Source: Pseudoalteromonas phenolica (GTDB lineage Bacteria; Pseudomonadota; Gammaproteobacteria; Enterobacterales; Alteromonadaceae). From it: a stretch of DNA of 64,000 nt. A program made the translations under genes and the position numbers. The stretch is taken from the NCBI RefSeq assembly GCF_005876835.1, contig NZ_PPSW01000008.1:158016-222015 (forward strand), written 5' to 3'. Positions 36,204-45,574 of the stretch are shown here, piece after piece. How positions within the stretch are numbered: the first letter of the stretch is position 1; each line of letters opens with the position of its first letter. A model generated the notes under the pieces. It saw nothing but the letters and a program-made list of their open reading frames with translations, had not been told where the DNA came from and did not search any database.

Positions 36204-36749
36204 ATGAAAAAATTACTTTCAGCAATAGGCCTGTGTTTACTCTCTACAGCTGCTCAGGCTGAATATGATAGATATTGGCTGGAATACAGTGAAGGGCTTC
36301 AGTATGGCAGCTCGTTTAAAATTAAAGTAAGAGACAACGACAAAGGTTGGGCGTTTGTTCATTCAAATTACACGGAAGATGAGTTTTTCGGGACCACAAA
36401 TTTGAATCGAGTAACAAAGACACGCCATGATGCTGAATTTAAAATGTATGGCGTCACTCGATTTGTTTCTATACCTTATAGCTGGGGTTATGTTGATGCG
36501 GGTGCTGGGTTAGGTTACGGCGATGGTACATGGTCTAAAAACTGTGAGCACTATCAGGATGGCTTGTTAGGCTCTAGTGATATCTGTGACTTAAAAGAGG
36601 GGTCAAGTATAGGTATTCCACTTCATGCCTCTGCCACATTTGGTAAGTTTATCGGTATTGGTGTGAATGTAGATGTATTTTTGTCGTTAGAGCGAGACAC
36701 AACAGCACAAGTTGGGTTAGTCATACCTTTTGGGTTGTTTACTAAGTAA
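36204..36749 (+). CDS. Hypothetical secreted protein, possibly outer-membrane
   Basis: 181 residues with a clear signal peptide cut after AAQA (about 19). The mature part is rich in aromatic and alternating hydrophobic residues (FVSIPYSWGYVDAGAGLGYG, IGIGVNVDVFLSLERD, LVIPFGLF with a near C-terminal Phe), suggesting a small beta barrel. Two Cys about 15 apart may form a disulfide. No family recognised. GAAAGGA precedes the ATG. Confidence 0.72.
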   Translation: MKKLLSAIGLCLLSTAAQAEYDRYWLEYSEGLQYGSSFKIKVRDNDKGWAFVHSNYTEDEFFGTTNLNRVTKTRHDAEFKMYGVTRFVSIPYSWGYVDAGAGLGYGDGTWSKNCEHYQDGLLGSSDICDLKEGSSIGIPLHASATFGKFIGIGVNVDVFLSLERDTTAQVGLVIPFGLFTK

Positions 36750-36840
36750 TGTAGCGCAATCATAAGTTAGTGTGGTCATGATTTTTCGTTATAATACACA
36801 ATATTATTAGAGTTAATTTTAAGTTGTAAATCGAGAGTAT

Positions 36841-37119
36841 ATGGCCAGTACAGCACATGCCTTGCATATTTTGGTAAAGCATAAAGAGCAAGCAGAAGAC
36901 ATTCTTAAGCAATTAAAAAAAGGCGCTAAGTTTCAGACTTTAGCAAAGAAGTATTCTAACTGTCCGACTGGTAAAAAGGGCGGTGATTTAGGAGAGTTCA
37001 GACGCGGAACCATGGTTCCGCAATTTGATAAAGTCTGCTTTTCTTGTGAAGTTTTAACGCCGCAGTTGGTTAAAACTAAGTTTGGTTGGCATGTGCTAAA
37101 AGTGCTTTATCGTACTTAG
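36841..37119 (+). CDS. ppiC: Parvulin-type peptidyl-prolyl isomerase C
   Basis: 92 residues, the same size as E. coli PpiC. Parvulin signatures [16 protein letters not shown] at the N terminus, [20 protein letters not shown], then [17 protein letters not shown] and the closing [11 protein letters not shown] are all present. Accelerates proline isomerisation in the cytoplasm. Single gene; a long repeat array follows. Confidence 0.97.
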   Translation: MASTAHALHILVKHKEQAEDILKQLKKGAKFQTLAKKYSNCPTGKKGGDLGEFRRGTMVPQFDKVCFSCEVLTPQLVKTKFGWHVLKVLYRT

Positions 37120-37203
37120 AATTAGAGCCAGTTAATAAATTTTATTGTTGATATGTCTTTGTAGTCAAAGATGTATCAATGCTTTGCAATATTTTGATTT
37201 AAA

Positions 37204-37575
37204 CTCACGTAGCCATGCCCATCGGGTATCCACACCCTCACCTCCTCGCGCTGCGAAACTTCTTTTCGGTCTTAATAATGTTTGGTGAGTATATTACGTC
37301 CATGTAGCTACGCCCATCGGATATCCATACCCTCACCTCCTCGTGCTGCGAAACTTCGTTTCGGTCTTAATAATGTTTGGTGAGTATATTACGTCCATGT
37401 AGCTACGCCCATCGGGTATCCATACCCTCACCTCCTCGTGCTGCGAAACTTCGTTTCGGTCACTTGTCGCCCTTGCGCAAAATAACCTTGCTTCGCAGAA
37501 GTACACCTCTGCTGTGGCTACACTGGGTTATTTCACCTTGCGCAAAATAACCTTGCTTCGCAACGTGTATTTTGC
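37204..37575 (+). repeat. 95-bp tandem array of family A repeat
   Basis: GCCCATCGG occurs at 37217, 37312 and 37407, an exact 95-bp period. Each unit holds TATCCATACCCTCACCTCCT, the CGAAACTTCGTTTCG palindrome and (first two) CTTAATAATGTTTGGTGAGT and ATATTACGTCCATGTAGCTA. The last unit continues into the normal family A tail (CACTTGTCGCCCTTGCGC) and two copies of TGCGCAAAATAACCTTGCTT, ending with GTGTATTTTGCAC next to the response regulator stop. Not CRISPR: units are contiguous without spacers. No gene. Confidence 0.9.
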
Positions 37576-37576
37576 A

Positions 37577-38227
37577 CTAAATTAACCCTTTTTCTATTGC
37601 GAGGAGAACGGCGCGAGTGCGGTCTCGAACGCCGAGTTTAGAAAGAATATTCGATACATGGTTTTTGATTGTACCTTCAGATTTATAGAGGGCGAGTGCG
37701 ATTTCTTTATTAGAGCAGCCACTGGCCATAAGACGTAATATTTCTTGTTCTTTTTCAGTTAATGCTTCGGTTCTACTTGACGGTGTACTTGAGGTGTTTT
37801 GATTACTCAATGAGCTTAAAAGTCGCTCTGTAATGGCGGGTTGAATATGAGATTGACCTTTATTTACCGACTCAATGGCTTCAACTAAAGTATCCAGTGA
37901 CACGTCTTTTAGTAAAAAGCCTTTAGCGCCTTCTTGTATGCTTTGTAGCACCCATTCGTGATCATCAAAAGTAGTTAACACGATGACTGGGATGTTGATA
38001 GCTTCAGCTTTCATCCATTTTAGTGTATCGATGCCGTTCATGATTGGCATCGATAAGTCTAGTAAAATCACTTCAGGTGATGTTTCGGTAATACAATGTG
38101 CTAACTCACTACCATCGCTGCATTCACCGACCACGCTGACTTTATCAGAGAGGTTAAGTAATGACTTGATCCCTTCTCTGATCAGCATTTGGTCATCAAC
38201 CAAGCAAACTTTTATTTTATTGTTCAT
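37577..38227 (-). CDS. NarL/LuxR-family response regulator
   Basis: 216 residues from ATG 38227. Receiver domain (about 5-120) with acidic pocket VDDQ, phosphoacceptor Asp57 in LLDLSMP and the Lys of FLLKD. The C-terminal LuxR HTH is LTEKEQEILRLMASGCSNKE with GTIKNHVSNILSKLGVRDRT. Regulates transcription after phosphorylation by the adjacent DesK-type kinase. The ATG overlaps the kinase stop by 11 nt, so translation is coupled; the 15-codon upstream extension belongs to the kinase frame. Confidence 0.95.
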   Translation of the reverse strand: MNNKIKVCLVDDQMLIREGIKSLLNLSDKVSVVGECSDGSELAHCITETSPEVILLDLSMPIMNGIDTLKWMKAEAINIPVIVLTTFDDHEWVLQSIQEGAKGFLLKDVSLDTLVEAIESVNKGQSHIQPAITERLLSSLSNQNTSSTPSSRTEALTEKEQEILRLMASGCSNKEIALALYKSEGTIKNHVSNILSKLGVRDRTRAVLLAIEKGLI

Positions 38228-39341
38228 GCGTAACTCCATTCTTTGGCAGCACAATATCATAAGCCAATACATTGGCGCTGGTGGACAGAGAAAATCGCCC
38301 GTTTAATTGTTCTACACGTTCTTTCATGCCCTTGAGGCCGTTACCCATGTTTATATGCAATGGCGCTGAGCCATTATCTTGTATGGTTAAGTGATAGTGA
38401 CTGTTATCGACAGTTAAGGTAATGAAAATGGCAGTTGCTTTGCTATGTCTTAAGGTATTTGTTAAAGCTTCTTGGCAGCATCGAAGAATGGTTTCGGCTA
38501 TTTGCAAGTCTTCGACACTTAGCTGGTCTTTGACGTTTAGCACAATCTTTAAACCAGGGGCATGCAAGGTTTTTAATGCGGTTAATAAATCAAGCTGTTG
38601 GTTATCCCGCAGTGTTGAAACAGCTTCTCTTACATCACTTAGTAATAGCTTTGATAGTTGATGGCATTGCAGCACTTTGTCTTTTGCTTCGCCTTCAGTA
38701 AGGTGGCTCGCCACTTGTAGGTTAATAGTGAGTGCAGTTAAGTGATGGCCGAGTAAATCATGTAAATCGCGGGCAATTCGGGTGCGCTCGGACTGCTTAT
38801 TAGCTTCTGCTAGTAAGTGTTGTGTGGCAAGTAGTTCAGCATTTTTTTGCTCCAACACCTCTTTGGCACGTGTTGCCAATATAGTTTGATGATGCGCCAT
38901 GAGTGCGAAAATGTGAAAGGTGCCGAATAATAACCCTGCAAAAAAGGTGTTCTCTTTAGTTAAATATGCCTCAAGAGAGAACCAAGCGATCACCACAGAA
39001 ATAACCATAAAAAGAGCAACTTTAAAACGAAAGAATGCGGGCAGTACAGCAGCCCAAATGATCGATAATATGGGTAAAAAGTCAAAGGGTAATAACACCA
39101 TAAGGACAAATGCAGAGGTAATTTGCCCTATTAAAAAGGCATATCGTATGTTTAAGGAGATCTCAAAATCGCTTGCCTTTCGAGTCGCCGCTATAAAGCA
39201 CCCCAAATAGCAGCAAAATAATGACATATAAGCCCATAAATCACTTTCATAGGGCAACACATAAAAAGTGACGCCAGCAATAATCGCCCAAGTGCCGATA
39301 GCCGCAGCATCGGCAAAGTCAAAGTGTTGAAGTAATTTCAC
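38217..39341 (-). CDS. DesK/NarX-type sensor histidine kinase
   Basis: 374 residues. The N-terminal half has about six hydrophobic segments (residues 15-150), then a coiled linker. The HisKA_3 motif has His194 in RIARDLHDLLGHHLTAL; the ATP-binding part has QEALTNTLRHSKA (N box) and DNGSAPLHINMGNGLKGM (G boxes). Inner-membrane sensor, perhaps of membrane state like DesK; the signal is unknown. Paired with the response regulator at 37577. Confidence 0.93.
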   Translation of the reverse strand: MKLLQHFDFADAAAIGTWAIIAGVTFYVLPYESDLWAYMSLFCCYLGCFIAATRKASDFEISLNIRYAFLIGQITSAFVLMVLLPFDFLPILSIIWAAVLPAFFRFKVALFMVISVVIAWFSLEAYLTKENTFFAGLLFGTFHIFALMAHHQTILATRAKEVLEQKNAELLATQHLLAEANKQSERTRIARDLHDLLGHHLTALTINLQVASHLTEGEAKDKVLQCHQLSKLLLSDVREAVSTLRDNQQLDLLTALKTLHAPGLKIVLNVKDQLSVEDLQIAETILRCCQEALTNTLRHSKATAIFITLTVDNSHYHLTIQDNGSAPLHINMGNGLKGMKERVEQLNGRFSLSTSANVLAYDIVLPKNGVTHEQ

Positions 39342-39512
39342 AGTGGTTTTATCAATTAAATGAATAGGTTGGGTATTTATGGGTAACGTTATGTGATTGC
39401 TGTTTTAAAAGCAATAGGCCAAAAGTCATGGTCGAAAATCGTGACTTTTTACACGCGCCTATCATCGTCGCTATTCGCTATTATCTCACCCATCAACGAC
39501 AGGAGAAGAATA

Positions 39513-40253
39513 ATGGCAATAATTTATCAAGCTCTACAATATTTGCATATTTTGGTTGGTGCTGCGGCATTAGTGTTATTTTGGGTGCCAATGGCCGCTA
39601 CAAAAGGCTCTTCAACCCACAAGAGGTTAGGAACTTTATATGCCAATGCAATGTACATTGTGTCTGTCAGTGGCGTAGTCATGTGTATTATGGTGCTGCT
39701 TGCACCAATGACCTTTAAACCACAACTGGCGGAGTTATCTGGTGAACAATTAATTATGACTATTGCCCGGTTAAGGGTATTCGAAACGTTTTTATTGGCT
39801 TTATCTTTATTGGTTTTTGTCAGTATTCAACATGGCCTATTGGTATTGAAAGCGAAGCAAAATCGTGAACTGCTTAAAACACCATGGCATTTAGTGTCGG
39901 TTATGAGTTTAACGTTGTCTGGTTTCGTGGTTTTATACTTTGGTCTTCAGCAAAGCCATACCTTATATATGATTTTTGGTGTGCTGTGCAGTGTTAGCGG
40001 AGTTTCGACTTTTCATTACATTTTTAAAGCCAGCATTAAAGAGCGTGAGTGGGTGATTGAGCATTTAAGTGCTTTGGTTGGCTCTGGTATTGCTGTCTAT
40101 ACTGCTTTCTTTGCTGTTGGTGGTAGACATTTACTTAGTGAATTATTACCAGGACAATGGCAGGTTTTACCTTGGGTGTTACCGGGTGTGATTGGTGGTG
40201 TGATGATTTCCCGGTATAAAAAAACCGTAAATAAGCAGTTTAAAGTGCAATAG
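39513..40253 (+). CDS. Hypothetical multi-pass membrane protein
   Basis: 246 residues from ATG 39513, which has AGGAG 8 nt upstream; the frame extends 40 codons further upstream without support. About six to seven hydrophobic segments, the first being YLHILVGAAALVLFWVPMAA. KGSSTHKRLGTLYA after the first helix resembles the H-x-x-x-G segment seen in DUF2306-like membrane proteins, but I do not assign a function. Divergent from the two-component system, so it may be a target of it. Confidence 0.78.
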   Translation: MAIIYQALQYLHILVGAAALVLFWVPMAATKGSSTHKRLGTLYANAMYIVSVSGVVMCIMVLLAPMTFKPQLAELSGEQLIMTIARLRVFETFLLALSLLVFVSIQHGLLVLKAKQNRELLKTPWHLVSVMSLTLSGFVVLYFGLQQSHTLYMIFGVLCSVSGVSTFHYIFKASIKEREWVIEHLSALVGSGIAVYTAFFAVGGRHLLSELLPGQWQVLPWVLPGVIGGVMISRYKKTVNKQFKVQ

Positions 40254-40262
40254 GAGTACGTG

Positions 40263-40418
40263 ATACCAATCCTCAATAATGCTTGAACATTTTGAGGGGC
40301 TAAAGCTGCCGCTAACTACGTTAAATTTGTTTATTTAGAAACACTAAATAGCAAAATCTTTGTTATCGACAAGTTTTCTTTGCCTCAAAATAGCTCACTT
40401 AATTAAGAGGGTTGGTAT
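40263..40418 (-). mobile_element. MITE-like element, copy 2
   Basis: 156 bp bounded by 12-bp inverted ends with one mismatch: ATACCAATCCTC (40263-40274) and GAGGGTTGGTAT (40407-40418). No coding capacity. Homologous to 32996-33142 in the other orientation. It starts 9 nt after a stop codon and abuts the broken Cys-rich frame at 40419. Confidence 0.82.
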
Positions 40419-40601
40419 GATGAAGAGTTAAAAATATGCTTTATTAAAGTTTGGGCTGCATATGATCCCAAAGGTGGTTTATTCACTCTTTTTCCTGAGC
40501 TCTGTTTTGAACGCAGACATTGCAGCATTGAAATGTGCAATGATTGTGGAGTCGCGTTGAATATAAAAAGTAAACGGTTGAAAGTTGTTTGGTATGTGTA
40601 G
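40419..40601 (+). pseudogene. 5'-truncated Cys-rich small protein remnant
   Basis: An open frame without start codon runs from the MITE edge to TAG 40601: DEELKICFIKVWAAYDPKGG, then LFTLFPELCFERRHCSIEM and CNDCGVALNIKS. Its codons look protein-like and it holds a CxxC plus other Cys, as in small zinc-binding proteins. The missing start and the abutting MITE suggest disruption. It could be a chance frame. Confidence 0.4.
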
Positions 40602-40624
40602 TGAAAAAAGTAAGGTTCAATATA

Positions 40625-40672
40625 TTTAAAAGACGTCACTTTGCGTGGGCTTGAGGGCTACGCAAAGTGACG
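40625..40672 (-). terminator. Terminator of the 40684 gene
   Basis: A 13-bp perfect stem, CGTCACTTTGCGT (40634-40646) and ACGCAAAGTGACG (40660-40672), with a 13-nt loop; on the minus strand TCTTTTAAATATA follows. Lies 12 nt after the stop codon. Confidence 0.8.
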
Positions 40673-40683
40673 ATACTCAAGAG

Positions 40684-42423
40684 TTACAGCTTTTTAATCA
40701 TAATTTGGGTATCAGTAACCACCCCTTTATCAGCAACATCAAGGTTAATTTGCATTTGTGTATTTTGACCAATGAACTGTTCAAATTCGTCACCTAATTC
40801 TTCACCTGCAATTTCGGCGCCCTTTAAGAGTGCTTTAAAGAATTTATCAGTATTCATTGAGAATGCCATCATGCCGTTTGCTTCAACGGTTTGTTTAGTT
40901 AAAGTGTCAGCAAACTTTTTGCCTTGTTCACCGGTGTAAAAAGTTAAATGATTACCTTTTAATGCAAGGTAGATTGGTGCATCTAACTCATAGCCAGCAG
41001 GAAGAAATTCATTTACTTCAATGGCAGAGCCATCTGCGGGTAATGTGACACCTGCGAGAGCTGGCTCGAAGCTTTTCGCAATATTAAATAAAGCTTCAGC
41101 ATCATCGGCAGAAATTGTCGCAAGTACATTGAGTGATTTGAAATCAGGTTGCCCTGGGTTTTGCGCATGCTCCACAATTTCGACATCAAAAAGACTTAAA
41201 CTGACGCCTTTTAAAGAACCAAGCATGCCGGTCATCATTGCGAGTGCCGCAGGGTTGGCGTCTTTACTTTGCGCTTGCGCTGCAACGAGTGGTTGGCAAC
41301 TAAATTCAGCCGAAGCAAAACGCGCCCACACTGTATTAACCATAGGGGAAATTTTCGACGCGTTGAGTCCGTATGCAAAAGAAATCATTGCCTCCCCCAT
41401 ATTTTTTGCGTGCTCAGGGATAAAGCCACGGGCATTACTCATCGCATCAAGCACTTTTTTATCTGTCGATGCGAATACAGTAGATACTTGAATATCAGCA
41501 TAGTTATGTGTGATTTCAACTTTTTGTGTACCAGATACAATTGCAGGCCAATTACTTGCCATATCAGCAAAGTCTTGTTGGCAAGCTTCATTTCGAATTA
41601 AAGCGAGGTCATCTTCACTACCCAATAAAGCAAGCAAACCATCAAGCATTCTTGTGGTATTGCTTTGTGGATCTTTCGCTGTAATTGCATCAACTAAAAG
41701 CCTAGTATCAAGGTAAGCAAGAGATTGGCCATCTAATTGATAGTCATTAATGTATTGTTCAACACGGTTCGTTTCACTCAATGCTTTTGTAGGTTTTATG
41801 GCTGCTAATGCCACTTTTAAGTCATCTTCAGTGTTAAAAGACGTGTCTAAAGTGAGTGTGAGCCAGTCACCTTTGGTCGAGACAACAATATCAAATAGCT
41901 TTTTATCTCCCTGTTCGATAACAAAGCGGGTAATAGGTAGACCTGCTAATTCAGCCGTTTCATAACGCACACCAGATTTATCCGCTGCCGTTTTAATCGT
42001 TTGTACAAAGGTTTCAACATTGGCTAATTTAGCTCTGCCGACAGGCAGAAGCCCCACTGAATAACCTAGCATCTTGAAATCATTGTCAGCGCCCCACGTT
42101 TTAGCAAAGGCTTCAGATGAATTTAAGCTTTTAGTGTAGCTTTCCATAAGGCTAACGAAGAAACGCTCATTGCTGGATGCATCGTTTTGTTGCATTAGCT
42201 CAACTAGATCATCAAATTGATGCGTGTTCTTAAATGCATCAGGCAATACGTCTAGGTATTCAAGGTATGGAAACCCTTCAAGCTGCGACCAAAAAAAGAC
42301 AGTATCGGCAGGAACATAATCTAGTTGTGGTAATGGGGTGTATGAATTGTTTTGGTTAGAAACAAAATATGCGCCAGAGGCAACAGCGGTCCCCGTGACT
42401 GCTGCTAAAAGTAGTTTTTTCAT
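40684..42423 (-). CDS. Hypothetical periplasmic protein, DUF3352-like
   Basis: 579 residues. The N-terminal hydrophobic segment (LLLAAVTGTAVASGAYFV) is a signal peptide or anchor, followed by LDYVPADTVFFWSQLEGFP, resembling the start of DUF3352-type proteins. The rest is mixed alpha/beta with repeated similar stretches (STKGDWLTLTLDT; ALKGNHLTFYTGEQ; MMAFSMNTDKFF). No enzymatic motif. Single gene with a strong terminator. Function unknown. Confidence 0.8.
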   Translation of the reverse strand: MKKLLLAAVTGTAVASGAYFVSNQNNSYTPLPQLDYVPADTVFFWSQLEGFPYLEYLDVLPDAFKNTHQFDDLVELMQQNDASSNERFFVSLMESYTKSLNSSEAFAKTWGADNDFKMLGYSVGLLPVGRAKLANVETFVQTIKTAADKSGVRYETAELAGLPITRFVIEQGDKKLFDIVVSTKGDWLTLTLDTSFNTEDDLKVALAAIKPTKALSETNRVEQYINDYQLDGQSLAYLDTRLLVDAITAKDPQSNTTRMLDGLLALLGSEDDLALIRNEACQQDFADMASNWPAIVSGTQKVEITHNYADIQVSTVFASTDKKVLDAMSNARGFIPEHAKNMGEAMISFAYGLNASKISPMVNTVWARFASAEFSCQPLVAAQAQSKDANPAALAMMTGMLGSLKGVSLSLFDVEIVEHAQNPGQPDFKSLNVLATISADDAEALFNIAKSFEPALAGVTLPADGSAIEVNEFLPAGYELDAPIYLALKGNHLTFYTGEQGKKFADTLTKQTVEANGMMAFSMNTDKFFKALLKGAEIAGEELGDEFEQFIGQNTQMQINLDVADKGVVTDTQIMIKKL

Positions 42424-42543
42424 ATTCTTACTCCATAAGAATTATTATTATCCAAGTTCCTTTTAGAATAACAGGATATTTCTTGTCAAAGTAGCAAAAA
42501 ATAGGGGCTAGTTACGGCTTTTTAGCCTAAATAATCATACGCT

Positions 42544-43419
42544 TTATAGTGAAAATCGTTCAGTTAAAAACTTCGCAACGCCATCTTCGTTATGATGACC
42601 AATCACAGCGGTGGCGGCTTGTTTATTCTTAATATTGGCATTTTCTGGTGCATAACATTCGTCTGCAATTTCGAACATACTTAAATCGTTATCACCATCA
42701 CCAAAACAAATGATTGATTCAATATTGTGCAATGCTTTTAATTTAGCGATTGCAGTACCCTTGGTGGCTTTTGCATGATGCACATCTATCCAGCGGTACG
42801 ATTCATGCTCTATGGCTTGCCCTGAATAGGCGATTAAATGGTTGAGTGCTTCAATGGTGTTGTGAGCCGAAATAACTTCATCACTAGGGCCAATCATACT
42901 GATGTTGGTAATTTGAAAGTCGTGATTCAACTTGCTTAAAGGCAACATGCGCGTTTTTGGTGATAACCCAAATTGCTCTAACAATGCTTGTTCAAATCGG
43001 TTTTTATATTCTCCGTGAAAAACAATGCGCTCTCCTTGTGCGTCCATTGCATTAATGAATGGGTGCGCAGAGTTCGATATCATTACTTCAGTTGCAGCTA
43101 ATGTTTCATCGAGGCCTAAACAATTATCAAAGCTAAAACGTTGCTGTTTCGGGCAAAAAGTAACAACACCATTGGTATATATTTGAGGTAGAGAAAAAGT
43201 GTGACCTTTTATAATGTCTTCTGCAGATAAAAAGCTTCTGCCTGTGGCAATGGTGTAGTGAATTCCTCGCTTGTCCATTTCGCGAAGTGTTTGCAATGTA
43301 AATGGAGATAGCTGCGAGTGCTTGTTAAGTAAAGTTCTATCAAGATCAAATACAACGAGTTGTTTTATTTCTTGTTGAGTATGTATATTCAAGCTGAGGT
43401 TCCTAGGTTGAAATATCAA
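42544..43419 (-). CDS. Cof-type HAD-IIB hydrolase
   Basis: 291 residues. HAD motif I FDLDRTLL (nucleophile Asp25, acid Asp27), motif II in IATGRS, motif III with Lys in KATKGTAIAKL and motif IV CFGDGDNDLSMF. The cap is of type IIB. Such enzymes dephosphorylate sugar phosphates, FMN or similar metabolites; the substrate cannot be told. Single gene on the minus strand. Confidence 0.92.
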   Translation of the reverse strand: MIFQPRNLSLNIHTQQEIKQLVVFDLDRTLLNKHSQLSPFTLQTLREMDKRGIHYTIATGRSFLSAEDIIKGHTFSLPQIYTNGVVTFCPKQQRFSFDNCLGLDETLAATEVMISNSAHPFINAMDAQGERIVFHGEYKNRFEQALLEQFGLSPKTRMLPLSKLNHDFQITNISMIGPSDEVISAHNTIEALNHLIAYSGQAIEHESYRWIDVHHAKATKGTAIAKLKALHNIESIICFGDGDNDLSMFEIADECYAPENANIKNKQAATAVIGHHNEDGVAKFLTERFSL

Positions 43420-43558
43420 AGAGCATATTCTGTGCCGATATAAGTTTCTACTTGCAAAAGCCTAACATAGATCATTGATAGATGATTGAAGTCACAGCCC
43501 AATAGCAACACTTAAAAGTATGTCTAAAGATTATGACAGAGGTATCACTCAGGTTTAG

Positions 43559-44467
43559 TCATCCATTCATTACACTGGGTAGTTTGTCACGAATAAAATC
43601 AGCTAATGCTTTAATGTGGACGGGAACACCAAGTCTTGACGGCATCACTAAACTTAAGTTTGCTGCTTGTGTTAGGTATTCAGGCAATACTCGAACAAGC
43701 TTTCCGCTTTTAAGCTCCGATTTGCAGACATAATTAGGCAGTGAGGTAACACCAAGCCCAGCAATGGCTGCGCGTTTGAGTGTGCTCATATCTTCAGAGC
43801 AAAGTTTGGCTATCACCGTTTGCGATATGCTTTGGCCATTGCCATCAAGGAGGTTAATGGTGTTCGCTTGATTAAAGCGACCGACCTTTAAGAAGTTGAG
43901 CTGAGCCAAGTCAGAGGCATCTTTTAAATATGTCACTTTTTCTAACAGAGCGGGAGAGGCGAATAACGGCCAGTCGACTCGTGCAATAGAACGTTGGATC
44001 AAGCTTGAGTCGGGTAGGTCAGAGCTATGCCCCCGAATTGCCAAATCGACGCCTTCTGCGATCAGGTTAGTCATGCTGTTTGAAACGCGCTGTTCTATTT
44101 TTACCTGCGGATGTCGCTCGGCGAACTCAATCAATAACTCCCCTAGAGCGTATTGAGCAACTCCGGTTGAGCAACTGATCACAGCTTTGCCAGAGAGTTC
44201 ACCTTGGGTATTCTTCATGGCAGACTCAGCCAGCTCCATGGCATCAACGAGCTTACGAGCATGCTCATAGAAGTGCAGGCCTTCTTGTGTCACCGCGACA
44301 TGTCGAGAAGTGCGTTGCAGAAGTCTAACACCTAGGCGGACTTCAAGTTGCGCGACGTGTCGGCTCAACCGAGACTTTGGCATTTGCAGTGCTGTAGCCG
44401 CAGCCGTGTAACCTTGCTTTTCTACGACGTGCACGAAGTAGTAATAGTCGTTGAGATCTAGTTTCAT
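43559..44467 (-). CDS. LysR-family regulator, divergent from pirin
   Basis: 302 residues with the LysR HTH (YFVHVVEKQGYTAAATALQM, then PKSRLSRHVAQLEVRLGVRL) at about 9-50 and the substrate-binding domain after residue 88. Similar to the regulators of pirin/quinone-stress genes in proteobacteria. Divergent from the pirin gene at 44585 with a 117-nt gap, so regulation of it is likely. Confidence 0.93.
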   Translation of the reverse strand: MKLDLNDYYYFVHVVEKQGYTAAATALQMPKSRLSRHVAQLEVRLGVRLLQRTSRHVAVTQEGLHFYEHARKLVDAMELAESAMKNTQGELSGKAVISCSTGVAQYALGELLIEFAERHPQVKIEQRVSNSMTNLIAEGVDLAIRGHSSDLPDSSLIQRSIARVDWPLFASPALLEKVTYLKDASDLAQLNFLKVGRFNQANTINLLDGNGQSISQTVIAKLCSEDMSTLKRAAIAGLGVTSLPNYVCKSELKSGKLVRVLPEYLTQAANLSLVMPSRLGVPVHIKALADFIRDKLPSVMNG

Positions 44468-44584
44468 GAACCCCCTGAGCTTGTTCTAAATATGGAACGA
44501 TAGGTTCGATTATTGTCTGTTTTTGTGCCAATTCCAAGTTGTTATAGTTATTTCAACGCAAAGAATTCAATAGGAAATAGCAAA

Positions 44585-45457
44585 ATGACGACTTATGAAA
44601 ACAAAAATGAAACAATTAATTTCTCGCCAGTGACAGGTAACCCCCTTAATATTGGCGAAGGCTTTATCGGTTTAGGCTTTCGCCATAAGCAATTTAACGG
44701 TGTGATGGACCCCTTGATCATGGCGGATCATTATACGATGACAGTACCCACTTTTGGCGCACATCCTCATGCTGGTATCTCAGCGGTATCTGTATTGTTT
44801 GAAGACACTGAGGGAAAGTTTAATAACCGTGATTCGCTGGGTAATGACTTTGATATTGCAGCGGGGGATTTATATTGGCTCAATGCCGGTAGCGGTGCAA
44901 TTCATGATGAAGCACCAAGGCCGGGGGCTAAAATTCATGGCTTACAGGTTTTTGTAAACCTACCTACAAAACTAAAACATAATGCACCAAGTTCACTGCA
45001 TATAAAGCGTGAAGACATGCCAACTCTTGAGGGGCTAGGTTATAGAATTCGTTTGGTGTTAGGAGAAAGTAATGGACACTCTTCACAAGACAATGCTGTT
45101 TGGCCTGTGACTATTTTAGATGGTTATGCTGATAACCAAGCCCTGTTTACTCATCAAATACAAAGCGGATTTAACACATGGCTATATGCCGTTGAGGGCG
45201 ATATTGAGTATCAGTTAGGAGGACATTGGGCAAGTTTAAAGCAAGGCTCATCAATTGCACTCACTTTTGAGCAGTTACAACAATTAACGGTGCGAGGAGC
45301 AGTTTCTAAACAAAGTCACTTTGTTGTGATGTCGGGTGAGCCGATCAAAGAAGCGTTTGTTCAACAAGGTCCATTTGCCATGACAACGCAACAAGAAATA
45401 GATGATGTTGTGGCCAAGTATGAAGCTGGGGAGTTGGGGCAAATAGGTAAGAATTAG
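44585..45457 (+). CDS. Pirin family protein
   Basis: 290 residues from ATG 44585 (AGGAAA site about 8 nt upstream; an in-frame GTG/ATG further up has none). Cupin fold with the pirin N-terminal segment DPLIMADHYTM and the metal ligands in FGAHPHAGISAV (two His), and GDLYWLNAGSGAIHDEAP with GLQVFVNLP following. Bacterial pirins include quercetinases; the reaction here is unknown. A 10-bp hairpin (45478-45504) lies downstream. Confidence 0.93.
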   Translation: MTTYENKNETINFSPVTGNPLNIGEGFIGLGFRHKQFNGVMDPLIMADHYTMTVPTFGAHPHAGISAVSVLFEDTEGKFNNRDSLGNDFDIAAGDLYWLNAGSGAIHDEAPRPGAKIHGLQVFVNLPTKLKHNAPSSLHIKREDMPTLEGLGYRIRLVLGESNGHSSQDNAVWPVTILDGYADNQALFTHQIQSGFNTWLYAVEGDIEYQLGGHWASLKQGSSIALTFEQLQQLTVRGAVSKQSHFVVMSGEPIKEAFVQQGPFAMTTQQEIDDVVAKYEAGELGQIGKN

Positions 45458-45574
45458 CATTTGATTGCAAAGAAATGTTCACTCACTTTGTGCGAGTGAG
45501 TGAATACATGTGTTGAGTGTGGTACAAAGCTTTTTATAAAACGACCAAACAAAAGTTTGCTTTACAAGGAATTC

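Noticed and set aside
37204..37460. CRISPR array
   Set aside because: Units of 95 bp are contiguous and nearly identical without distinct spacers; no cas genes.
40403..40639. Minus-strand 78-codon gene
   Set aside because: It spans the MITE end and the terminator hairpin and lies opposite a more protein-like plus-strand frame.
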